The translations under genes were made by a program, and so were the position numbers. Positions 27,837-35,840 of a stretch of DNA of 64,000 nucleotides are shown here, piece by piece. The notes beneath the pieces were generated by a model. That model was not told where the DNA came from and did no database searches. It saw only the letters and a list, made by a program, of their open reading frames with translations. The stretch is from Algibacter luteus (GTDB lineage Bacteria; Bacteroidota; Bacteroidia; Flavobacteriales; Flavobacteriaceae), in NCBI RefSeq assembly GCF_900141715.1, contig NZ_FQYK01000001.1, forward strand, positions 186,001 through 250,000. Direction: 5' to 3'. How positions within the stretch are numbered: position 1 is the stretch's first letter; each line of letters starts with the position of its first letter.

Positions 27837-30623
27837 TTATAGTTTAGTTTGAATGTTATATGTTCCTGGTTCTGCTAAAATTTTAATTGACTGTTCATCA
27901 GAACCGATTAATTTTAAATTTGAAGCTTCTTTTAAAGCATTACCATTTACAAGTAAGTTATTTTGAGTTGCATTTGGAATATGAATTTCAGCAGTTGTAT
28001 TCGGAGGAATTACAACATCAAGATTAAAAGAATCATCCTCAATTACCCATGATGATGACGCTTTTCCATAAGGTGTTTTTACACTTGCAGAAGCCGATCT
28101 TAAAAACTCGGTATTTGGTATGGGTGCAATTCTAATTTTCTTATATCCAGGCTCTAAAGAAGCGATTCCGGCAATGCGTTCGTACATCCATTCACCAATA
28201 GCTCCATAAGCATAATGGTTCAAACTATTCATAGGCTGTGGATTATAGCCATCTGCTTTACTATAACTATTCCAACGTTCCCACATCGTAGTTGCCCCTT
28301 GGTTTATAGAGTAAAACCAAGATGGGTAGGTTTCTTTAAATAAAATTTTATACATCAAATCTATTTCTCCCATATCATCTAAAACCTTTGGCAAAATTGG
28401 TGTTCCTAGAAATCCTGTTCCTAAATGATAATCTGCATTCTTTATCTCTTCAAGTAAGTGCTTTTGTGCTTTTATTTTAGTTTCTGGCTTTAATAAATCA
28501 AAATGTATGGCGAGTAAATAGCTGGTTTGTGTTTGTATTTCTCCTGTTAACCTTCCGTTTCCATCAAAAAATTCATTCTCAAAAGCACTAGCAATAGTGT
28601 TGTACAATTTTTTGTATTTTTTTTCATCTTCTGTTTTACCTAAAACACTAGCGATTTTAGATACTAAATGCGCTGAATGCGCAAAAAAAGCAGTATGAAT
28701 TAACTCTTTTGGTGTATCTCCTCTATTGCCCCCTTTACCTGTTTTAGAAGGATAAGGTTGCAACCAATCTCCAAAAGAATGCATTATTGGAATGTAGGCT
28801 TTATCTTTAACTTTGGATTGATAATATCCAACCCATTTTTTAGCCGACTCGTAACTCTCTTCCAGCACGGTAATATCGCCTGTTGCATTGTAAATATCCC
28901 AAGGAATAATTACAGCAGCATCACCCCAACCAGAACTTCCGTTTTTGGTTTGCAATACATCTGGCACAATAAAAGGTACCATACCGTCTTTATGTTCAGA
29001 TTGATTTTCTCTTAAACTTTGCAACCAGGCTGTCCAAAAGGCATGTACATCATAGTTCAACAACGATGTTGGCGCAATAACTTGTGCATCTCCTGTCCAA
29101 CCCAATCGTTCATCACGTTGTGGGCAGTCTGTAGGGATATCAAAAAAGTTGTCTCGTAAGCCCCAAGTAATATTACTTTGTAATTGATTCAATTTATCAT
29201 GCGATGATGTAAATGTCCCGTTTTTCTCAAAATTGGAATGTTGTGCTATCCCTTGTACCCAAGAAGCATCTGGTTTCGCATTTTTATCATAACCACTTAA
29301 TTCCAAAAATTGAAATCCGTGAAACGTGAATTTTGGTGTGTATTCGATGATGCCATCCGACACAGCAATATAATAATCAGTTGATTTTGCAGAACGGTAA
29401 TTTTTAGTGTAAAAAGTTCCATCAGATAATAGCATTTCAGAAAACCGAATTTTCAAAGTATCGTCTTTTTTCATAGGTACTTTAACTTTTGGAACGCCCA
29501 CCATGTTTTGTTTAAGATTAAAAATTGCCGAATTTTTATCAACCGAAACAATTTCCACATCTGTTAAAACCAGTTGATTTTTTACGGTAAGATGTCTTTT
29601 TGGAGCTAATTTAACATCCTTAGAAATAGCCTCAACTTCAACCAATTCCCAATTAGAATCATCAAAAGTAGTAGTGTTCCAATTTGGCATTTCAAAATTT
29701 GCATCATAGACTTCGCCATCGTAAATACCTGCTAAACGTATGGGGCCATTTGTAGTTCCTTTCCAAGATTCATCAGAAATAATGGTTTGTTTTGAACCAT
29801 CTTTCATGACCACTTCTAACTGACATAGAATTTTAGGTGATAAAAAATTATCATAAAGGGCAGTTCTTCTACTAATTCTTCCTGAATGCCAACCTGAGGC
29901 TAATTCTACTGCAATGGCATTATTACCCGTTTCTAAAAAATCAGAAACATCGTAAGTAAGTGTTTCTATTCGATGATTGTAAGGCGTCCAACCTGGAGGC
30001 ATAACATCATCACTTACATCTTTTCCATTTAAATGCACATCAAAAACACCTTTTGCTGTAATGTATAGTCTTGCTGAAACAACATCTGAAGATAATTCAA
30101 AACCTTTTCTTAAATATTGTGCTCTGTGCATTAAAAACTTTCTAACGCCCTTAATGCTATCTTTGGCAGTATCTAATCCTGCCCATTTGGCTTGCCAATC
30201 GTTATTGTTTAAGAGTCCTAGCTCAAAAGAATTGATTTCACTCCACTCTGAAGCGTTTTCATCTTGATTCCAAAAGCGCACTTGCCAGAACACTTTTTGA
30301 CGTGACTTTAATTCTTTACCTTGATATTTTACAAAAGTAGATTTAGAACTTTCTTGTTTATCGGAATCCCATAAATCTGGATTATCAGGTAAATTTGATT
30401 TTGATGTAGCTACAACAATTTGATAAGCAGATTGCGATTTAATTTGTTCTGAAACTGGCAATATCCAAGAAAATGTTGGCTTACTATTATAGAACCCTAC
30501 TGGATTTTTAAATCCTTCTGATATTATAAGACTCTCAGGTTTTAATACGCTAGTCTTATCACATGAACTTAAAAATGTTAGTAATAAAGTACTAGTTACT
30601 ATAAATAAATATCGAATGGTCAT
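27837..30623 (-). CDS. GH78 alpha-L-rhamnosidase, lipoprotein (paralogue)
   Basis: A 928-residue lipoprotein (lipobox LSSC) with the same domain order as its neighbour at 25057-27834. The catalytic DCPQRDERLGWTGDAQVI and SWFYSINQGATTMWERWNSY blocks are conserved, as are the N-terminal GFYNSKPTFSWILP module and C-terminal MNSLNHYAYGAIGEWMYERI. The two genes are alignable end to end, so this is a tandem duplication. Differences are concentrated in the loops around HSGRISRRTALYDN and QSEHKDGMVPFIVPD, which suggests different aglycone or sulfation preference. Two GH78s are common where rhamnose occurs in more than one linkage. It follows the PL7/PL28-like gene by 50 bases in the same orientation. 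Confidence 0.95.
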   Translation of the reverse strand: MTIRYLFIVTSTLLLTFLSSCDKTSVLKPESLIISEGFKNPVGFYNSKPTFSWILPVSEQIKSQSAYQIVVATSKSNLPDNPDLWDSDKQESSKSTFVKYQGKELKSRQKVFWQVRFWNQDENASEWSEINSFELGLLNNNDWQAKWAGLDTAKDSIKGVRKFLMHRAQYLRKGFELSSDVVSARLYITAKGVFDVHLNGKDVSDDVMPPGWTPYNHRIETLTYDVSDFLETGNNAIAVELASGWHSGRISRRTALYDNFLSPKILCQLEVVMKDGSKQTIISDESWKGTTNGPIRLAGIYDGEVYDANFEMPNWNTTTFDDSNWELVEVEAISKDVKLAPKRHLTVKNQLVLTDVEIVSVDKNSAIFNLKQNMVGVPKVKVPMKKDDTLKIRFSEMLLSDGTFYTKNYRSAKSTDYYIAVSDGIIEYTPKFTFHGFQFLELSGYDKNAKPDASWVQGIAQHSNFEKNGTFTSSHDKLNQLQSNITWGLRDNFFDIPTDCPQRDERLGWTGDAQVIAPTSLLNYDVHAFWTAWLQSLRENQSEHKDGMVPFIVPDVLQTKNGSSGWGDAAVIIPWDIYNATGDITVLEESYESAKKWVGYYQSKVKDKAYIPIMHSFGDWLQPYPSKTGKGGNRGDTPKELIHTAFFAHSAHLVSKIASVLGKTEDEKKYKKLYNTIASAFENEFFDGNGRLTGEIQTQTSYLLAIHFDLLKPETKIKAQKHLLEEIKNADYHLGTGFLGTPILPKVLDDMGEIDLMYKILFKETYPSWFYSINQGATTMWERWNSYSKADGYNPQPMNSLNHYAYGAIGEWMYERIAGIASLEPGYKKIRIAPIPNTEFLRSASASVKTPYGKASSSWVIEDDSFNLDVVIPPNTTAEIHIPNATQNNLLVNGNALKEASNLKLIGSDEQSIKILAEPGTYNIQTKL

Positions 30624-30673
30624 TAATTTTCGAAAACTTAAATCTTTACTGATTTAGATTATATATTTAATTG

Positions 30674-31417
30674 CTACACCCTTGTAATATTTGTAACTGT
30701 ATTACTTAAGTTTTTTATCATTTTATTATTTGAATACACACCCCATCTAAAATGGTACAAAGCATCGATATTCCCCAAAGTACTTTCTTCAGAAATTCCT
30801 GTAAACTTTAATTCATCATTAAAATAGACTTCCATGTCTTTACCATTACTTCTTATTTTAATTTTGAAACTTTTTGCTCCATTTGCCCAATCTTCATCTG
30901 AAGAAATACGTATATTTCCGTTAGACCTTGATCCTACATGTATTCTTCCATTAGATCTGACTTCAACTCTAAGTTGAGGACCACAACAACCTGCGAAAAG
31001 CTGTGCTATAGTATATGTTTCATGTAGTTTATCACTAGGCATCATTGTTGCTTCAAATGTATGCCACTCTACTCCTTCTTTCCACTTTAAACCTTGTCCG
31101 GCTTCTGTTCTAGCATGTTTTCTCTCCCCTACAAATTCATCACCAATAAATAATTTAAAGATTTGTTTGTTGGCAGATTCTTCATACCATTTAGAAACGG
31201 TGTTAAAATCTTTACGTTCTACATCATCATCAATAACTGTGAATAAATTAAACGGACTAGGAATACCTTCATGCGGAGTTAATGGAATACCACTATCTTG
31301 TTCTTCCTGTTCTTCCTGTTCTTCTTCTATGTTGTATTCAGGACTATCGCTACCACTACAATTTAGTAATGTTACAAACGCAATAAGAGCAAGAAATTTA
31401 ACAGCTATTTTTTTCAT
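30674..31417 (-). CDS. PL7/PL28-like beta-jelly-roll polysaccharide lyase, surface lipoprotein
   Basis: The ATG at 31417 is chosen over a TTG at 31444 because it gives a clean lipoprotein signal (Cys20, LLNC) and falls downstream of the promoter motif. The protein is about 247 residues. After an acidic linker (EEEQEEQEEQDSG) comes a jelly-roll domain of about 195 residues. Its strands ERKHARTEAG (100-109), IAQLFAG (137-143) and HFRWGVYSN (222-230) occupy the places of the RxE, QIH and YFKxGxYNQ motifs of alginate-lyase family PL7. The QIH histidine is not conserved, which argues against alginate activity and towards PL28 ulvan lyase or another family of this fold. The SGSD/EEE run after Cys20 fits a surface export signal. 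It is the first gene of the GH78 operon. Confidence 0.6.
   Translation of the reverse strand: MKKIAVKFLALIAFVTLLNCSGSDSPEYNIEEEQEEQEEQDSGIPLTPHEGIPSPFNLFTVIDDDVERKDFNTVSKWYEESANKQIFKLFIGDEFVGERKHARTEAGQGLKWKEGVEWHTFEATMMPSDKLHETYTIAQLFAGCCGPQLRVEVRSNGRIHVGSRSNGNIRISSDEDWANGAKSFKIKIRSNGKDMEVYFNDELKFTGISEESTLGNIDALYHFRWGVYSNNKMIKNLSNTVTNITRV
31301..31324. repeat. 9-bp tandem repeat in lipoprotein linker
   Basis: The unit TTCTTCCTG occurs twice followed by a partial third copy. It encodes the repeated Gln-Glu-Glu of the acidic linker. Because the unit is a multiple of three, copy-number change would alter linker length without shifting the frame. Confidence 0.7.
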
Positions 31418-31441
31418 GAAATATTTAAAAATATTAAAGAG

Positions 31442-31485
31442 CAAGATTGTTTCTATTTTTCAAAAAACCATCCTGCTCTGTCTTG
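31442..31485 (-). promoter_or_regulatory. PUL-type direct-repeat promoter for the PL7/PL28-like gene and GH78 operon
   Basis: Minus strand: CAAGAC (31480-31485), four bases, CAGGAT (31470-31475), then 20 bases to CAATCTTG (31442-31449). The half-sites and their 10-bp spacing match the family, while the -7 element is the weakest of the set (two mismatches and 20 instead of 21 bases). It sits between the LacI stop and the lipoprotein start, 53 bases from the ATG at 31417. Confidence 0.6.
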
Positions 31486-31510
31486 CAAAGAGGCTGTTTT
31501 TTTAATTTAT

Positions 31511-32554
31511 TTATTTATCCTTCGATAAATTGAAATTAAATTTATTTCTGTTCGTTGAATTTCTAATGACCAGTTGAGACTTTAATATTTTATGAGAGAA
31601 ATCAATAGATAGATTATTTATTCTTTCAAAAATTAATCGAGCAGATTCCTGTCCCATTTGAAATGCTGGTTGATCTATACTCGTTAATGATGGTTCAAGT
31701 AGTTCATTAACTGGCTCATTATTAAAACCAATGATGGCTAAGTCTACTGGGATTTTAAGCCCCCGTTCTTTAGCCGCAACCATTGCTGCTATTGCTATTT
31801 GATCGCTAAATGCTATAATTCCATCAGGAGGATTAGGCGAATAGAGTAATTTTCTCGAGGCACTTAAATTACTTTCTTTCGTAAAATTGCAGAATTCTAT
31901 TTGCTTTTCATCTATCGCAATATTAGCATCTTTTAATGCCTGCTTGTATCCCAAAAGACGCGTATTACTTATTTGTAATATTTCAGGACCACCTATGTAC
32001 GCAATGCGTTTACAACCTATTGATAATAAATGTTCGGTTGCATCGTGTGCCGCCTTAAAATTATCAATTACTACTTTATCAGCTGCGACTTCATCACATT
32101 GCCTATTAAATAAAACCAATGGTATATTTTTTTCTTGGAGTCCTAAAAAATGATCAAACTGCTTAGTTTCACCGGCTAGAGAAACTATTAAACCTGAAAC
32201 CCCCATATTTACGAGCTCCTCTGTTAATTTTTTTTCTCTTTCGTAGGATTCATTCGATTGACAAATAATTATGTGCATATTATGCGCTTCAGCAATTTTT
32301 TCAATTCCGCTAATTGCCATCGCGTATAAATGGTATTTTATTTCTGGAACAATAACTCCTATGGCATTGATTTTTTTAGGCAAGACCGAATCCGGAAACT
32401 TGTTAGTGAAATAATTTAAGTCGTAGGCAGTTTTTAAAACCTGATTTCGAACCTGCTCGCTAATTCTTGGGTTATTTTGAAGTGCTCGTGATACCGTAGA
32501 AGTAGAAATTTCTAAAATATCAGCAATATCTTTTAATGTTATTTTCTTTTCCAA
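31511..32554 (-). CDS. LacI-family transcriptional repressor
   Basis: A 347-residue protein with the LacI DNA-binding domain at the N-terminus (KITLKDIADILEISTSTVSRALQNNPRIS; hinge around 45-60). A periplasmic-binding-like effector and dimerisation domain follows (about 62-335; IGVIVPEI, GVSGLIVSLAGE, RIAYIGGPE, GIIAFSDQIAIAAM, LAIIGFNNEP, LTSIDQPAFQMG). It is divergent from the acid-sugar operon, and the 193-base region between the two ATGs contains two 14-16 bp palindromes of LacI-operator style. It therefore most likely represses that operon and itself, with an intermediate of the pathway as inducer. The nearest gene on its own strand downstream (31417) has a separate promoter of the PUL type. 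Confidence 0.93.
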   Translation of the reverse strand: MEKKITLKDIADILEISTSTVSRALQNNPRISEQVRNQVLKTAYDLNYFTNKFPDSVLPKKINAIGVIVPEIKYHLYAMAISGIEKIAEAHNMHIIICQSNESYEREKKLTEELVNMGVSGLIVSLAGETKQFDHFLGLQEKNIPLVLFNRQCDEVAADKVVIDNFKAAHDATEHLLSIGCKRIAYIGGPEILQISNTRLLGYKQALKDANIAIDEKQIEFCNFTKESNLSASRKLLYSPNPPDGIIAFSDQIAIAAMVAAKERGLKIPVDLAIIGFNNEPVNELLEPSLTSIDQPAFQMGQESARLIFERINNLSIDFSHKILKSQLVIRNSTNRNKFNFNLSKDK

Positions 32555-32598
32555 ATTGCAATTTTAAGTGTTGCTAAAGATATTGAATAATATCTATA

Positions 32599-32614
32599 GT
32601 GCAAAATATTGCAC
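32599..32614. promoter_or_regulatory. Probable LacI operator 1
   Basis: A perfect inverted repeat, GTGCAA-AATA-TTGCAC, 45 bases upstream of the LacI ATG. It shares the TGCAA/TTGCA arms and the trailing CAAT with the second palindrome at 32703, and sits where it could block the repressor's own promoter. Confidence 0.7.
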
Positions 32615-32666
32615 AATAATTTCACTAATTTAAAATTTTATCATTATAAAATTTAACAAATTATCT

Positions 32667-32674
32667 TATATTTG
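32667..32674 (+). promoter_or_regulatory. Predicted -7 element of the acid-sugar operon
   Basis: TATATTTG matches the Bacteroidota TAnnTTTG -7 consensus exactly. No good -33 TTTG is seen at the expected distance. Transcription would begin near 32680, so operator 2 lies in the first 40 transcribed bases. Confidence 0.5.
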
Positions 32675-32702
32675 CTACAATTATTATCATATAATTACAA
32701 TA

Positions 32703-32716
32703 TGCAATTTATTGCA
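32703..32716. promoter_or_regulatory. Probable LacI operator 2
   Basis: TGCAAT-TT-ATTGCA is a perfect 6-bp inverted repeat, 31 bases before the first structural gene's ATG and just downstream of the predicted transcription start. A centre-to-centre distance of about 103 bp from operator 1 is close to ten helical turns. It also shows that the TTG at 32712 is not a start codon. Confidence 0.7.
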
Positions 32717-32747
32717 CAATAAGATTAAACTTAGAAATATTATTAAA

Positions 32748-33797
32748 ATGAGTAAAAATTACAACATTGCAGTTGTACCTGGAGATGGTATTGGAAATGA
32801 AATTGTACCGGAAGGCTATAGAGTATTAGAAGCTGTTGCTAAAAAACATAACTTTAGTTTAAGTTCTAAAAATTTTGATTGGGGCGCAGGATATTATTTA
32901 AAAAATGGTGAATTTCTACCAAAAGATGGATTGGAAACCCTTAAAAAATTTGATGCCATTTATTTTGGCTCTGTTGGACTGCCTGCTGTTGACGATACAT
33001 TACCGGCTAAAGATTATACATTCAAAGTACGTGCTAACTTCAGTCAATATGTAAACCACAGACCTGTTAGAACATATCCTGGTGTAACACGACCACTTAG
33101 AAGTGAAAAACACATTGATTTTGTTATTGTTAGAGAAAATGTAGAAGGTGAGTTTGTACAAATGGGAGGTCAGTTTTTACCTGATTCTGCAGACGGTATG
33201 GGTATTGACACTAGCGTTTTTACAAGAAAAGGCATTGAACGTGTTGCACATTATGCATTTAAACTAGCTAGAAAAAGACGAAACAAAGTAACACATATTA
33301 CTAAATCTAACACCTTAATAAATAGCTTAAGCTATTGGGATCGTGTCATAACAGAAGTCGCAGAGCAATATCCAGATGTAGCACATGACCAAATGTATAT
33401 TGATAACTGCACTGCCAATTTTGTTTTAAAACCAGAAATTTTTGATGTGGTTTTAACAACCAATCTATTTGGAGATATTTTAAGCGATTTGGGTGGCGCT
33501 ATTATGGGCAGCTTAGGCCTAGGAGGAAGTGGAAATATTAATCCAGAAAAGGAATTTCCATCTATGTTTGAACCTATTCATGGTTCTGCGCCAGACATTG
33601 CTGGTAATAATATTGCAAATCCTTATGGCCAAATTTGGTCTGCCGCAATTATGTTAGAGCATTTAGGTGAAATTGAAGCAGCAAATAATATTATGGACGC
33701 CATTGATAAAAGCACACAACAAGGGGTGCTTACTAAAGATTTAGGCGGTAATGCAGGCACAAAAGAAGTGGCTGATGCCGTAATAAAAAATCTATAA
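32748..33797 (+). CDS. Isopropylmalate/tartrate dehydrogenase-type oxidative decarboxylase
   Basis: The ATG at 32748 gives 349 residues; an upstream TTG would fall inside the operator. The protein has the beta-decarboxylating dehydrogenase fold: VVPGDGIGNEI at the N-terminus, substrate-binding arginines in the FKVRANFSQYVNHRPVRTYPG region, the catalytic Tyr/Lys region ITKSNTLINS, and DILSDLGGAIMGSLGLGGSGNI with FEPIHGSAPDIAG for metal and NAD. The VRANFSQYVNHRPVRT segment is the form found in tartrate/D-malate dehydrogenases (TtuC/DmlA group) rather than LeuB. It oxidises a 2-hydroxy acid and releases CO2. In this operon, beside a DUF1537 kinase, it occupies the place usually taken by PdxA2, which suggests a 4-carbon acid-sugar (phosphate) substrate (inference). 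Confidence 0.85.
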   Translation: MSKNYNIAVVPGDGIGNEIVPEGYRVLEAVAKKHNFSLSSKNFDWGAGYYLKNGEFLPKDGLETLKKFDAIYFGSVGLPAVDDTLPAKDYTFKVRANFSQYVNHRPVRTYPGVTRPLRSEKHIDFVIVRENVEGEFVQMGGQFLPDSADGMGIDTSVFTRKGIERVAHYAFKLARKRRNKVTHITKSNTLINSLSYWDRVITEVAEQYPDVAHDQMYIDNCTANFVLKPEIFDVVLTTNLFGDILSDLGGAIMGSLGLGGSGNINPEKEFPSMFEPIHGSAPDIAGNNIANPYGQIWSAAIMLEHLGEIEAANNIMDAIDKSTQQGVLTKDLGGNAGTKEVADAVIKNL

Positions 33798-33803
33798 AAT
33801 AAG

Positions 33804-34439
33804 ATGCATCGAATTGTAGATCTTACATTAACATATAACGATAATTTTACTGGATATTCAAAATCAACCAGTAAAACGATTGATAGCGACGGGTGGAATG
33901 CGAGTACTTTAACTTTTTACTCGCATTGTGGCACCCATATGGATGCACCCATCCATTTTAATGTAAGTAAGCAAACTATAGATACCATGCCAGTATCAGA
34001 TTTTATTGGACGCGCATGGATTATAGATATTCGTCAAATTGGTGCAAAAGCTTTAATAAATCCAGAACATATCCCACAAGATATTCAAGAACAATTTATC
34101 GCTGGTGACAGTCTGGTTTTTTGGACGGATTGGTCAAAATTTGTAAATACTCCAAAATACAGAGATGAATTACCAAGAATAAGCGAATCGTTAGCGCAAT
34201 GGTGTTTAGATAATAAGGTGAAAATGCTTGGAGTTGAACCACCTTCAGTTGCTGATGTTAATAATTTGGCTGAAGTCACTAAAATTCATCAAATATTATT
34301 AAAAGGGGTTGTTATTATTGAAGGACTTACAAACTTAGAAAATTTACAATCTAATTGCGTTGAACTCATTGCACTACCGTTAAAAATTGAAAAAGGAGAT
34401 GGTTCTCCTGCACGCGTTATAGCCATTGAAAAATATTAA
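33804..34439 (+). CDS. Cyclase-family (PF04199) metal-dependent hydrolase
   Basis: A 211-residue protein with the defining metal-binding motif HCGTHMDAPIHF, in which the two His and the Asp bind Zn or Mn. C-terminal GVEPPSVAD and HQILLKGVVIIEGLTNLE match kynurenine formamidase-like proteins. Members hydrolyse amides, esters or lactones. With acid-sugar enzymes on both sides, lactone or ester hydrolysis is a more natural role than formylkynurenine (inference). It is cytoplasmic, since no signal is seen. It starts 6 bases after the dehydrogenase, and its stop overlaps the next start by one base (TAATG), so translation is coupled. Confidence 0.82.
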   Translation: MHRIVDLTLTYNDNFTGYSKSTSKTIDSDGWNASTLTFYSHCGTHMDAPIHFNVSKQTIDTMPVSDFIGRAWIIDIRQIGAKALINPEHIPQDIQEQFIAGDSLVFWTDWSKFVNTPKYRDELPRISESLAQWCLDNKVKMLGVEPPSVADVNNLAEVTKIHQILLKGVVIIEGLTNLENLQSNCVELIALPLKIEKGDGSPARVIAIEKY

Positions 34440-35839
34440 TGAATATTTCTTTAAAAGATATATCAAAACAATTACCAAAAGAAGACACTTCTAATTATAG
34501 AAGCTTGAATAAACAATTGTTTGATACATCAAAAAGAACATGTGTAGTAATAGATGACGATCCAACAGGGAATCAAACGGTTTATGATATTCCGCTTTTA
34601 ACAAAATGGAATCTAGAAACGCTCATAAACGAATTTAAGAAAGAAACCCCCACATTCTTTTTACTAACAAATTCTAGGAGTTTATCACAAGAAAAGTCTT
34701 CCGACATTTATGAGGAAATCATAAGAAATCTTTTAAAAGCATCCGAGGTAACACATCGAAAATTTACAATTATAAGTCGCAGTGATTCTACACTAAGAGG
34801 TCATTTTTCTGAAATAGAGATCATCAAACAGTCTGAATATTTCAAAAATGCTATTACTTTTTTTATTCCAGTTATGTTTGAAGGCGGAAGGGTTACTATA
34901 AATGATATACATTACATTTCAGAAAGCGAGCAATTAATTCCTGTAAATAAAACACCGTTTTCTCAAGACCATACTTTTGCGTATAATCATGCTAATTTAA
35001 ATTCTTACATCGAAGAAAAAACTAACGGGCGCATCAAAAATAATGATGTTGTTTCATTAGATATTGAATCTATTCGTTTGTTGGATGTTAATACTTTAAG
35101 TTCAAAAATAAGCGCTATTGAATCTGGAAAATATTGTATTGTAAACGCCCTAAATTATAATGATTTAGACAAAGTAGCCCAAGCATTATTACTTGCTGAA
35201 AACTCAAGAAAACAGATTATATATCGCACGTCGAGTTCATTCGTTCCTTCATACATTGGCTTAACACCAAAACCACTATTATCTGCTGAAGCTATAATTG
35301 ATAACAATATCAATACTGGTGGTTTAATAATTATCGGGTCTTATGTGCAAAAATCTTCTGCACAATTAAAATATGTATTAGACAATGCTAATCAAATAGA
35401 AGTTATTGAAGTAAACGTTGAAACAATATTAAGTAACACCTCAAACACGTATTTAGAATCTCTTATTTCTAAAATTGACAAAACCATTAAAACTGGTAAA
35501 GATGTTGTTGTTTATACAAGTAGAAAAATAATTACTGGCAAAGACACAAATACCACTATAAATATCGCATCAAAAGTATCTCAAGCTTTAGTGCTTATTG
35601 TAAATGGCATTACTGTTCGCCCAAAATACCTATTAGCCAAAGGAGGCATAACCTCTCATGATTTAGCTACAAAAGGGTTAAATATGAAACGCTCTAAAGT
35701 TTTAGGGCAAATACTTCCAGGTATTCCTATCTGGGAAATGGCAGAAGAAACAAAGTTTCCAAAACTATTATATATTGTTTTTCCAGGAAACGTTGGCGAC
35801 GAAAAATCACTTTCTAAAATAATACAAACACTATCTTGA
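34439..35839 (+). CDS. DUF1537 four-carbon acid sugar kinase
   Basis: A 466-residue protein. The N-terminal sugar-binding domain carries VVIDDDPTGNQTVYDIP and FFLLTNSRSL, then IISRSDSTLRGHF. The C-terminal nucleotide-binding domain carries ILVNGITVRPKYLLAKGGITSHD and the closing GIPIW...KLLYIVFPGNVGD. Family knowledge: DUF1537 proteins (OtnK, DtnK and relatives) phosphorylate D-erythronate, L-threonate, D-threonate or related acid sugars using ATP. The usual partner is PdxA2; here an isopropylmalate-type dehydrogenase is present instead. The product would be a 4-phospho-acid that after oxidation and decarboxylation gives dihydroxyacetone phosphate. It is coupled to the cyclase gene by a one-base overlap and followed after one base by the transporter. 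Confidence 0.88.
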   Translation: MNISLKDISKQLPKEDTSNYRSLNKQLFDTSKRTCVVIDDDPTGNQTVYDIPLLTKWNLETLINEFKKETPTFFLLTNSRSLSQEKSSDIYEEIIRNLLKASEVTHRKFTIISRSDSTLRGHFSEIEIIKQSEYFKNAITFFIPVMFEGGRVTINDIHYISESEQLIPVNKTPFSQDHTFAYNHANLNSYIEEKTNGRIKNNDVVSLDIESIRLLDVNTLSSKISAIESGKYCIVNALNYNDLDKVAQALLLAENSRKQIIYRTSSSFVPSYIGLTPKPLLSAEAIIDNNINTGGLIIIGSYVQKSSAQLKYVLDNANQIEVIEVNVETILSNTSNTYLESLISKIDKTIKTGKDVVVYTSRKIITGKDTNTTINIASKVSQALVLIVNGITVRPKYLLAKGGITSHDLATKGLNMKRSKVLGQILPGIPIWEMAEETKFPKLLYIVFPGNVGDEKSLSKIIQTLS

Positions 35840-35840
35840 T

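Noticed and set aside
29900-31505. Antisense ORFs such as 31167-31505 and 30061-30267 on the plus strand
   Set aside because: They lie opposite strong coding genes, have no recognisable domain and arise from codon bias on the other strand.
32712-32747. TTG start at 32712 for the isopropylmalate-dehydrogenase-type gene
   Set aside because: It falls inside the operator palindrome; ATG 32748 begins the family's normal N-terminus.
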